NCBI GenBank assembly: GCA_035686605.1
Contig: DASRZI010000479.1
Coordinates: forward strand, 1-23,008
Length of the DNA stretch: 23,008 nucleotides
From: UBA11865 sp035686605
GTDB lineage: Bacteria > Chloroflexota > Anaerolineae > Promineifilales > Promineifilaceae
Direction: 5' to 3'
Made by a program: the position numbers and the translations under genes. Within the stretch, counting starts at the first letter, position 1. The number at the start of each line of letters is the position of its first letter. Positions 14,950 through 21,758 of the stretch are shown here, piece by piece. Below the pieces are notes generated by a model. It was not told the origin of the DNA, did no database searches, and saw only the letters and a program-made list of their open reading frames with translations.

Positions 14950-15761
14950 TGAGCGTAGGACAAGGACCAGGTCAACGACCACTCCATCGACCAAGATTGG
15001 CCGTCTTCAAATTTGCCTCGTGCGATGGATGCCAGCTAACGCTGCTTGATTGCGAGGATGAATTACTGGCGATTGCCGGAGCGATTGAGATCGCCTACTT
15101 CGCCGAAGCAAGCAGCCAGATGTTAGATGGCCCCTATGACATTACCCTTGTCGAGGGTTCTGTAACGACGAATGAGGAAATCCAGAAGATCAGGGAAGTC
15201 CGCCGCCAGAGCCGGTTTCTCGTATCGATAGGCGCCTGCGCGGTCGCCGGAGGAATCCAAGCACTACGAAACTGGACCCAGGTTGGCGATTACGTTCAGA
15301 CAGTTTACGCTCGGCCCGAATACATTGATACCCTAGACCAGTCACTTCCCATCAGCGAATTCGTCCCCGTCGATTTCGAACTGCGTGGCTGCCCTATCAG
15401 CAAGTATCAGCTGATTGAGCTGGTGACATCCCTCCTCGTCGGTCGCAAACCCCGCGTTCCGCAATACAGTGTGTGCCTGGAGTGCAAGCGCAGTGGAACG
15501 GTGTGCGTGATGGTTGCTCAGGGGGTGCCGTGCCTGGGTCCGGCGACACAGGCGGGATGCAATGCCTTATGCCCCGCATTCGACCGTGGTTGTTACGGTT
15601 GTTACGGTCCCATGAATCCAGTAAATCCTTACTCGCTCGGAGATCGTTTTATCGAACTCGGACAGTCACGAAAAGCCGTATCTCGCTTCTTCAGGAGCTT
15701 CAACGGGTATTCGCCGGCCTTCCGTGAAGCTAGCGATCACTTTGAGGAGGATAAGGCATGA
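14949..15761 (+). CDS. hydD: Group 3b [NiFe] hydrogenase small (delta) subunit
   Basis: A 270-residue small subunit with three Fe-S clusters. Proximal cluster ligands are Cys25 and Cys28 (CDGC), Cys97 (GACAVAGG) and Cys148 (LRGCP). Further clusters use Cys176/179/186/195 and Cys204/208/215/218, ending in CYGCYGP. It relays electrons from the Ni-Fe site in the large subunit to HydB/HydG. There is no twin-arginine signal, so the enzyme is cytoplasmic, as expected for group 3b. The ATG shares its A with the stop of hydG. The 3' end overlaps a 38-codon ORF by ATGA, and its last codons contain the AGGAGG SD for that ORF. Confidence 0.95.
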   Translation: MSVGQGPGQRPLHRPRLAVFKFASCDGCQLTLLDCEDELLAIAGAIEIAYFAEASSQMLDGPYDITLVEGSVTTNEEIQKIREVRRQSRFLVSIGACAVAGGIQALRNWTQVGDYVQTVYARPEYIDTLDQSLPISEFVPVDFELRGCPISKYQLIELVTSLLVGRKPRVPQYSVCLECKRSGTVCVMVAQGVPCLGPATQAGCNALCPAFDRGCYGCYGPMNPVNPYSLGDRFIELGQSRKAVSRFFRSFNGYSPAFREASDHFEEDKA

Positions 15762-15874
15762 CCGCATCTTATTCTCGGGAACTTAGGACCGTGTTCTTAG
15801 CACCGAAGGCGTCAAATACGGAAGACCCCGATTCTTCCACCCTTTCTCATATTGGAGTATTGAACTGTGGATAG
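15758..15874 (+). CDS. Small ORF (38 aa) nested between hydD and hydA
   Basis: The ATG at 15758 overlaps the hydD stop (ATGA) and has a perfect AGGAGG (15745-15750) seven bases upstream. The frame ends at TAG 15872-15874, overlapping the GTG of the large subunit gene by 8 bases. The peptide begins MTASYSRELRTVFLAPKASN and ends THIGVLNCG-like (its last six residues are IGVLNCG without the leading residue, i.e. GVLNCG). It is polar, has no membrane segment and one Cys, and is not recognised. Its ribosome-binding site is the best in the operon, which argues for translation. It could be a small accessory protein, or simply a translated spacer that carries ribosomes from hydD to hydA. Conservation is unknown. 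Confidence 0.5.
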   Translation: MTASYSRELRTVFLAPKASNTEDPDSSTLSHIGVLNCG

Positions 15875-17168
15875 ACAGATTAATGTGGATTACCTGGCTC
15901 GCGTGGAAGGCGAGGGCGCATTACGGATCAAAATCGTCGAAGATGAAATAGGCGACATCCAGCTCAATATCTTCGAACCTCCCCGATTTTTTGAAGGATT
16001 CTTAATGGGTCGGGGTTATCAGGAGACGGTAGACATTACCGCTCGAATATGCGGTATCTGTCCGGTTGCTTACCAGATGAGCGCCGCCCACGCCTTGGAA
16101 AAGGCCCTGCAGATTCAGCCGCCGCCCGAAGTACGCGCCTTGCGCCGCTTGCTGTACCTGGGTGAGTGGATCGAGAGCCACGGCTTGCACGTGTATATGC
16201 TGCACGCTCCAGATTTCGTCGGATATGATTCGGCGATATCGATGGCCGGGGATCCAGAGCTTAGGCCTCTGGTTGAACAAGGTCTGCGCATGAAGAAGAT
16301 CGGAAATCAGCTGATGACCATCATTGGCGGTCGAGAAATTCACCCGGTTTCTGTTTGCGTTGGAGGTTTCTATCGCGCGCCAAAGAAACCAGAACTTCTT
16401 GCGCTTAGGCAAGATCTGGAATGGGGGCTAGGCGCAGCCATCAATACCGTGCGTTGGGCTGCAGAGCTTGAATATCCTGAATTCGAAACCGAATACGATT
16501 TCGTCTCCATGTCGCACCCCGATGAGTACCCGATCAACGAGGGCAATATCGTCTCTTCTTCCGGCCTAAGCATCGATATGGCGTCCTATGAAGAGTATTT
16601 CATAGAAAAACATATCGCTCATTCGAATGCGCTCCATTCCGGCTTCTCTGGAAGCGACAGCAGCTATTTTGTCGGTCCTCTTGCTCGCGTCAATCTGAAT
16701 TTTGACAAGCTGTCGCCGCTGGCGCAAAAAGCGGCGAAGAAAGTCGGCTTTTCGCCTCCGGAATACAATCCTTTTAAGAGTCTTATCGCTCGGTCTTTAG
16801 AGCTGGTTCATTCCTTTGAAGAATCGCTGCAGTTGATCGACGATTACCAACAGCCGAGACCCAGCAGGACTCTCGCTCCGGATGCTTTGACTCCTGGAAG
16901 AGGAGCCCACGCTACTGAAGCTCCCCGGGGCTTACTCTACCATCGATACGAAGTTGATGAGGAGGGATTGATTGCTTCAGCCAAGATCGTGGCTCCGACT
17001 TCACAGAATTTGAAACGGATGGAAGATGACCTCTGGGCATACGCACCTGGCGTCCTCTCTCTCCCCCTGGAAGAAGCTACCCTCCGCTGTGAGCAGCTTG
17101 TTCGAAGCTATGATCCCTGCATCTCATGCGCGACTCACTTTTTGAAGCTAGAAATAGAAAGGGTTTGA
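15867..17168 (+). CDS. hydA: Group 3b [NiFe] hydrogenase large (alpha) subunit
   Basis: The 433-residue catalytic subunit holding the Ni-Fe(CN)2CO site, where H2 is split or formed. The N-terminal L1 motif is RICGICPV (Cys62, Cys65), preceded by ARVEGEG (11-17). The C-terminal L2 motif is DPCISCATH (Cys418, Cys421, His424). Nine residues (FLKLEIERV) follow His424 and are the expected peptide removed by the maturation protease encoded next. The pattern and length fit cytoplasmic NADP-linked bidirectional hydrogenases (sulfhydrogenases). The start must be at or after GTG 15867, because an in-frame TGA lies at 15861-15863. GGAG is nine bases upstream, inside the small ORF. All four metal-ligand cysteines are present, so it should be functional. 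Confidence 0.96.
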   Translation: MDRQINVDYLARVEGEGALRIKIVEDEIGDIQLNIFEPPRFFEGFLMGRGYQETVDITARICGICPVAYQMSAAHALEKALQIQPPPEVRALRRLLYLGEWIESHGLHVYMLHAPDFVGYDSAISMAGDPELRPLVEQGLRMKKIGNQLMTIIGGREIHPVSVCVGGFYRAPKKPELLALRQDLEWGLGAAINTVRWAAELEYPEFETEYDFVSMSHPDEYPINEGNIVSSSGLSIDMASYEEYFIEKHIAHSNALHSGFSGSDSSYFVGPLARVNLNFDKLSPLAQKAAKKVGFSPPEYNPFKSLIARSLELVHSFEESLQLIDDYQQPRPSRTLAPDALTPGRGAHATEAPRGLLYHRYEVDEEGLIASAKIVAPTSQNLKRMEDDLWAYAPGVLSLPLEEATLRCEQLVRSYDPCISCATHFLKLEIERV

Positions 17169-17180
17169 ACTCGCTGGATT

Positions 17181-17636
17181 ATGCCAAAGATCCTGGTCAT
17201 CGGTGTTGGAAGCGAGTACGGCAGTGATGACCGCGTTGGATTGGTCGTTGCCAGACGGCTCAAGGAATTAGTTCCACCCGGTGTTGAGCTTATCGAACAT
17301 ACTGGAGACGGAACAGCACTGGTATCTGCTTGGAATAACACTGATCTGATTTTCTTGATCGACGCGACATCTTCTGGAGCTGAACCCGGAACGATCTATC
17401 GAATTGATGGTCTTTCTACACTCTTACCGGCAGAAATTTCAACATCCTCAACTCACTCCTTTGGTCTTAGGGAAGCCATTAAACTAGCTCGACTGCTGGA
17501 CCAATTGCCAGGTAGTCTGCTGATATTTGGCATCGAGGGTGGTTCATTCTCATTCGGAAGCAAGCTTTCGTCCGAAGTTGAGGCAGCAGCCGAATCGGTG
17601 GTTGAGCAGATTCTTAATGAGATAGGGATTGCATGA
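17181..17636 (+). CDS. [NiFe] hydrogenase maturation protease (HycI/HyaD family)
   Basis: A 151-residue endopeptidase that clips the C-terminal tail of the large subunit after Ni insertion. The N-terminal motif is IGVGSEYGSDDRVG (7-20). Aligned by eye with E. coli HybD, the Ni-sensing ligands (Glu16, Asp62, His93) correspond to Asp17, Asp61 (LIDATSSG) and His92 (STHSFGL), so the first is a conservative Glu-to-Asp change. FGIEGGSFSFG (about 116-126) is the usual C-terminal motif. It begins 12 bases after the large subunit stop and is the last gene of the operon. No strong SD is seen, so it may depend on re-initiation. The Ni-Fe cofactor assembly genes (hypA-F) are not in the window and must be elsewhere. 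Confidence 0.93.
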   Translation: MPKILVIGVGSEYGSDDRVGLVVARRLKELVPPGVELIEHTGDGTALVSAWNNTDLIFLIDATSSGAEPGTIYRIDGLSTLLPAEISTSSTHSFGLREAIKLARLLDQLPGSLLIFGIEGGSFSFGSKLSSEVEAAAESVVEQILNEIGIA

Positions 17637-17796
17637 TTTCGGCTGTGTGAATCATTATTCTTCGGCACGGTCGGTATGATGACCGGCAGACGCTGACGAC
17701 AGTCGATTCTCGGGCTAGCCATCTGGTCCGCGCAGCATACATCTATACTCGCCGGGTGCAATGCGGCCGTTTTCTTAATTGAGCGGCTCGGTGGGA
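17637..17796. other. Convergent spacer after the hydrogenase operon
   Basis: This 160-base gap lies between the plus-strand operon and the minus-strand flavoprotein gene. A weak hairpin is possible at 17665-17688 (CGGTC, 8-base loop, GACCG, extended by GC/GC past one mismatch). It has no T-run, so a terminator is only a possibility. No gene is seen. Confidence 0.3.
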
Positions 17797-19029
17797 CTAA
17801 GTCCGTGAAGCGATATCTTCGGCGACGTTTGCCGCAATCTCACCAACCCCCCACAATAAACCGGACTTTCTTCTATACGCCCAATTGAGCCCAACGAAAT
17901 ATATACCTGGAGTTTCGGTGACTCCGAGTTTTTGAACTGGATAGTTGTCCTGGTCCAATAAAGGAAACTTGATCCAACTGTAATCAAACCGGTATCCGGT
18001 AGCCCAGACAACGGTCGAGATCCCTTCTGCATCCAAATCCAGTTCCTCGATAATCTCGGCCTTGTATCCGTCCTTCAGTCCCGGTTTGCCTGCATCTTCT
18101 TCTGCTTCGATCTCTCTCTCCTTGATCAATTTATCTATGCTTCGTTTTAAATCGGCGATAAACTGGTCTCCCTTTGCCAGATTCTCGTGCAGATCAGGAG
18201 CTAGTGTGATGCGTTTGTCCTGAACACTTTTAAGGTGTCCAAGTAAGGTGACCCCGTCTCGCGCAAACTTGTGGAGATTGAGCGAATGCCCGCCGTCCTT
18301 TCCCGATACGAAAGGATTGGCCGCAAACCTTGCCTTTGAGGATGGCAGCGTGTCAACTGTCTGGTCAAAGAATCCCGTTTCTCCAAGCCACCAGATGATG
18401 TCCTTTCCTCTATATCGCCTGGGAATTGGAGTGGCTCCTCCGACACAAAGGAACACCTTTCGGCCGCTCTGATAGAGCTCCTCCGCAATCTGGCACCCCG
18501 ATTGACCCGTACCAACCACAAGCACTGCGCCGTCTGGCAGAGTCTTGGGATTGCGGTAATCATTGGTGTGGATTTGGGTGATCTCCTCGGAAAACCTGCT
18601 GCTGAAGGAAGGGATCTTGGGTTGTTGAAATGTTCCTGCGGCCACCACGACATTGTCCGCTTCGATGTCTCCTTCGGATGTTTTCAGAAGAAAGCCATCG
18701 CCATCGGGATTGCTTTCAACCGACTCGACCTTCCAACCAAAACGAATCTCGGGTTCGATTGAAGCAGCATACTGCTCCATGTACTCGACCAATTCCCCTC
18801 GGTCCATAAAACCATTTGGCTCGTCACCACTATAGACGAAACCGGGCATCTGGACCGTCCAGTTTGGCAGTACCAGGGTAAATGTATCCCAGCGATTACG
18901 CCAAGTGGGTATGAGATCCGAAGCTTGCTCTAATACGAAGTGTTTTCTTTCCATCTGAGTCAAGTAGTAACTCATGGAAAGGCCAGCCTGGCCCGCCCCA
19001 ATAATGACAACATCTATGTGCTCAGCCAA
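17797..19029 (-). CDS. Flavin-containing monooxygenase-like FAD/NAD(P)-dependent oxidoreductase (CzcO-like)
   Basis: A 410-residue two-dinucleotide-fold flavoprotein. The FAD-binding motif is GAGQAG (11-16) at the very N-terminus, the NADPH-binding motif is GTGQSG (173-178), and the C-terminal ATGYRFDYSWI and PGIYFVGLNW segments are typical of the FMO-like family annotated as CzcO/'flavoprotein involved in K+ transport'. PTWRNRWDTFTLVLPNW is also typical of that group. The start is TTG at 19029, with AGGAG seven bases upstream. An open extension to 19194 lacks this support and runs into a repeat-bearing spacer. It would oxygenate or oxidise a small soft-nucleophile substrate in the cytoplasm; the substrate is not evident. 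It converges on the hydrogenase operon and is not part of it. Confidence 0.88.
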   Translation of the reverse strand: MAEHIDVVIIGAGQAGLSMSYYLTQMERKHFVLEQASDLIPTWRNRWDTFTLVLPNWTVQMPGFVYSGDEPNGFMDRGELVEYMEQYAASIEPEIRFGWKVESVESNPDGDGFLLKTSEGDIEADNVVVAAGTFQQPKIPSFSSRFSEEITQIHTNDYRNPKTLPDGAVLVVGTGQSGCQIAEELYQSGRKVFLCVGGATPIPRRYRGKDIIWWLGETGFFDQTVDTLPSSKARFAANPFVSGKDGGHSLNLHKFARDGVTLLGHLKSVQDKRITLAPDLHENLAKGDQFIADLKRSIDKLIKEREIEAEEDAGKPGLKDGYKAEIIEELDLDAEGISTVVWATGYRFDYSWIKFPLLDQDNYPVQKLGVTETPGIYFVGLNWAYRRKSGLLWGVGEIAANVAEDIASRT

Positions 19030-19205
19030 AGTTTTTCTCCTGTTCGTGCTCAAACCTGTGCCGGTACTTGAATTAGCTCCAGGCCTTGATGATAACCTTA
19101 GACTGCTCCAAAACCCAAAGATTCTCTGATATGGTGAATAACGGATTGCCTTCAAGTACCTTAAGGACCGCCGATTCTTCTTCCAACATACCAAAGTGCG
19201 GGTTG

Positions 19206-19266
19206 AGAAACCGAGTTTTTGAACATTCTGGCATGTTGATCTCGTCCAGGAAAAAACTCGGTTTCT
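19206..19266. repeat. 15-bp inverted repeat, probable dispersed palindromic element
   Basis: AGAAACCGAGTTTTT (19206-19220) is repeated perfectly in inverted orientation as AAAAACTCGGTTTCT (19252-19266), with a 31-base spacer. Similar AAACC-GAGTTTTT/AAAACTCGGTTTC palindromes are, from memory, common intergenic repeats in Chloroflexota and cyanobacterial genomes. That parallel is recollection, not a search. It could be a MITE-like element, a REP-type sequence or a large transcript hairpin. Confidence 0.6.
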
Positions 19267-19270
19267 TCCC

Positions 19271-19301
19271 TGAAGTTCTTCCTTGAAGTTCTTCCTTGAA
19301 G
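19271..19301. repeat. 13-bp tandem direct repeat
   Basis: The unit TGAAGTTCTTCCT occurs twice head to tail (19271-19283 and 19284-19296), followed by a partial third copy TGAAG. It starts five bases after the inverted repeat and may mark slippage or repeated insertion at its edge. Confidence 0.75.
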
Positions 19302-19573
19302 AGCGGTAGTGTGGTCTAGCATCTAGACGGGGATTCCTGGTCGACTGTAATACCGTCGCCCTTGTTGCCCTAGGAATGACATTGATAGTACTTTTTCATA
19401 ATCCATAGGTGATTGCATAGCGGATGCATAACATCACGAGGAATACCAGAAGTGATTTGCAGGAACCCAGGATATTGTTATGAAGCTGTCGGGGTTTGAT
19501 AAATTTCAAACGGAATGGTGATTGCGCTCGCTCAAGACATATTTGAATCAGCAACAAGACAGAAGCACGTCAG

Positions 19574-21520
19574 CTACTCCAGGCCATAGCCAAAAGGAAA
19601 TAGGGGAACGTCATCACCGGTTCCAAGATGGTCAAAATCGAAAGGCAGCTGGTCCACCGTCCGAGGCCAGGTGTAGGGCAGCTTTCCCGAGAAAGGTTGC
19701 TCGCCGAAGAGAACATCAGCTACCCCCTGCCCCTCTGTTCCAGGTAACCAGGCGGCGGCAACCGCATCCCACTGGTCGATATTATTTGAAATAATAATCG
19801 GCCGGCCCGAGATTAGAACAACAACCAGTTTCTCGCAATCGACGGCCATAAGCTCAAGCATCACCAAGTCTTGTTCGTCGATGGACAAGTCAACGCTATC
19901 TCCAGGTCCTTCGGAATAGGGCCGCTCCCCTGCTACAGCGATACAGAGATCGGGATCTATCGGTCTATCATCCTTGGTTCGAATGTTGTCCAGGCGGCCG
20001 AGGCTGTCATGGTACACCAAGACTCCTTCCGGTGCTACACTCTCAATGCCTTCGAGAATTGTCGTTCCCTCTGTGATTTCGCCAACGTCCCCCTGCCATT
20101 CGATAGTCCAGCCCCCCGACTGGATGCCAATATCATCGGCTGCCACACCACCGACGAAAATCAGCTCAATTTCCTCGCCGATGGGCAGCAGATCTCCTTC
20201 GTTTTTCAGCAAGACCAACGACCGGCTGACAGCTTCCCGGGCAAGTTGGCGGTGTTCGTCAGAACCGATATATCGCACCAGTTCCGGGTCCGCATATGGA
20301 TTCTCGAACAGGCCCAGTTTGAACTTCACCTCAAGGATGCGGCTGACTGCATCGTCAATTCGTTCCTCGGTCACATCGCCATTCTCCACTGCGCTAAGCA
20401 GCGTCTCGATGAAGGTTTTGTAATCATAGGGGACCATATTCATATCAACCCCGGCGTTAATAGCCGTCACGACCGACTGATAGTAATCATCAGAGATCTG
20501 GTCGATACCCTGCCAGTCCGAGACCACGAATCCCTCAAAGCCCAGCTCACCCTTGAGAACATCATTGATCAGGTAATCTTGGGCATGCATTTTTGTGTCT
20601 CCCCAGCTAGAAAAGGAGATCATGATGCTCTGCGCGCCAGCATCGACAGCATCAATATACGGTGCTAGATGAACGGAGCGCATTACCGCTTCACTCACCT
20701 CGGTTACACCCTGGTCAATCATATAATCATCCGTCGTAGAGGATCCCCATGTTGTACCGCCGTCGCCCACAAAGTGCTTAGGAGTAGCCAGTATCGTTTC
20801 GCGGTCGGCCAAATCATTCCCCTGGAGTCCAATCAGATAGGCCTGGCCAAGTTCAGCCACCAGATTTGTGTTTTCGCTGTAGCCTTCGTAGGTCCTGCCC
20901 CAACGGATATCTTGAGGTACCGCCAGTACAGGAGCATAGTTCCAACGGATTCCAGTTGCGGCTGTTTCAATGGCCGTTACTCTCCCAATTCTCTTTACCA
21001 ACTCCGGATCTCTGGCAGCGCCAAGGCCAATGTTGTGGGGAAAAACCACCGCGCCATACAGCGTGGCGTGTCCATGTACCGAATCTACGCCGTATATAAG
21101 AGGAATACCAAGCCGGCTTGCCATGGCTCTTGCCTGAAATCCATCTACCATGCGAACCCAGCCCGCTGGCGTGTTATCGAATGGATATCCGCTCCCTCCG
21201 CTAAGCATGGCGCCCAGTGCTAAATCAGTAATATCTGCCTCATCAATGCTGCGTTTTTCGACCAACGTCATCTGCCCAACTTTCTCGGCCAAGGTCATCC
21301 GAGCCATTAAGTCACTGACGCGCTCAGCAACCGGCAGTTTCGAGTCCAAGTATGGGACATATTCCTGATCATCAGTATCTCGTGGCTCAGTTGCGGATTG
21401 GGACGGGCTCACTGGTGTCGAAGCGATTTCGGGCGAATCCGTTGCTGAGGATTCCTGGCGAGAGCAGCTGACTGCTAATGAAGCAAATACTAAGAGCAAT
21501 AATAATCTGCATCTGGCCAT
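19574..21520 (-). CDS. Glycoside hydrolase family 3 beta-glucosidase, lipoprotein
   Basis: A 648-residue GH3 enzyme of the ExoI/ExoP-like type, expected to release glucose from the ends of beta-glucans or cello-oligosaccharides. The N-terminus MARCRLLLLLVFASLAVSC is a lipoprotein signal with lipobox LAVSC (Cys19), so the enzyme is exported and lipid-anchored. The (alpha/beta)8 domain shows KHFVGDGGT (248-256) and the nucleophile Asp335 in FVVSDWQGID. The second domain has GGWTIEWQG (469-477) and GERPYSEGPGD (531-541), the region that carries the acid/base Glu in ExoI-type enzymes. The length is normal and no break is visible. The ATG at 21520 has GGAG ten bases upstream. It is divergent from a GH9 endoglucanase, and together they could take cellulose or beta-glucan to glucose outside the cell. 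Confidence 0.95.
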   Translation of the reverse strand: MARCRLLLLLVFASLAVSCSRQESSATDSPEIASTPVSPSQSATEPRDTDDQEYVPYLDSKLPVAERVSDLMARMTLAEKVGQMTLVEKRSIDEADITDLALGAMLSGGSGYPFDNTPAGWVRMVDGFQARAMASRLGIPLIYGVDSVHGHATLYGAVVFPHNIGLGAARDPELVKRIGRVTAIETAATGIRWNYAPVLAVPQDIRWGRTYEGYSENTNLVAELGQAYLIGLQGNDLADRETILATPKHFVGDGGTTWGSSTTDDYMIDQGVTEVSEAVMRSVHLAPYIDAVDAGAQSIMISFSSWGDTKMHAQDYLINDVLKGELGFEGFVVSDWQGIDQISDDYYQSVVTAINAGVDMNMVPYDYKTFIETLLSAVENGDVTEERIDDAVSRILEVKFKLGLFENPYADPELVRYIGSDEHRQLAREAVSRSLVLLKNEGDLLPIGEEIELIFVGGVAADDIGIQSGGWTIEWQGDVGEITEGTTILEGIESVAPEGVLVYHDSLGRLDNIRTKDDRPIDPDLCIAVAGERPYSEGPGDSVDLSIDEQDLVMLELMAVDCEKLVVVLISGRPIIISNNIDQWDAVAAAWLPGTEGQGVADVLFGEQPFSGKLPYTWPRTVDQLPFDFDHLGTGDDVPLFPFGYGLE

Positions 21521-21758
21521 GATGAATTTACTCCAAATCCTGGCGGATACGTATCCTAGTTTCTCATGTTGTTTCTCATGTTGTTACTTAGTATCTTTAC
21601 GTCTATGATCCGAGCAGGAACTAAAATCAATATCGTCATGTTTCTACTATGTTGGTATTCAGGTTCCAGTTTCGCCTGCTGATAGATTAGCAAGATCGCA
21701 TTTCTCTCCGTGAAGTTTATTTCAATTATGTGCCTGCTCAAATTACAGGGAGCTGATA
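21521..21758. promoter_or_regulatory. Divergent promoter region of the GH3 and GH9 genes
   Basis: This 238-base spacer should carry both promoters. A tandem 12-bp repeat lies 39-62 bases upstream of the GH3 start and is the best operator candidate. An AGGGAG SD for the GH9 gene is at 21747-21752. No clear -10/-35 pair was found. Confidence 0.45.
21559..21582. repeat. Tandem 12-bp repeat in the GH3/GH9 intergenic region
   Basis: GTTTCTCATGTT occurs twice without a gap (21559-21570, 21571-21582). Copies are spaced just over one helical turn apart and sit close to the GH3 start, so they could be tandem binding sites for a regulator of the locus. A simple slippage repeat is the alternative. Confidence 0.6.

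Larger units (their letters stand above)
19030..19573. other. Spacer between flavoprotein and GH3 genes, repeat-bearing
   Basis: A 544-base gap, unusually long for this window. It holds the SD of the flavoprotein gene (AGGAG near 19037-19041), a 15-bp inverted repeat (19206-19266) and a 13-bp tandem repeat (19271-19301). The short plus-strand frame at 19086-19286 covers the inverted repeat and is not considered a gene. No terminator with a T-run was found for the GH3 gene. Confidence 0.5.

Noticed and set aside
19030..19194. N-terminal extension of the flavoprotein (55 residues)
   Set aside because: FMO-like proteins start just before the GxGxxG motif, and the TTG at 19029 has a well-placed AGGAG.
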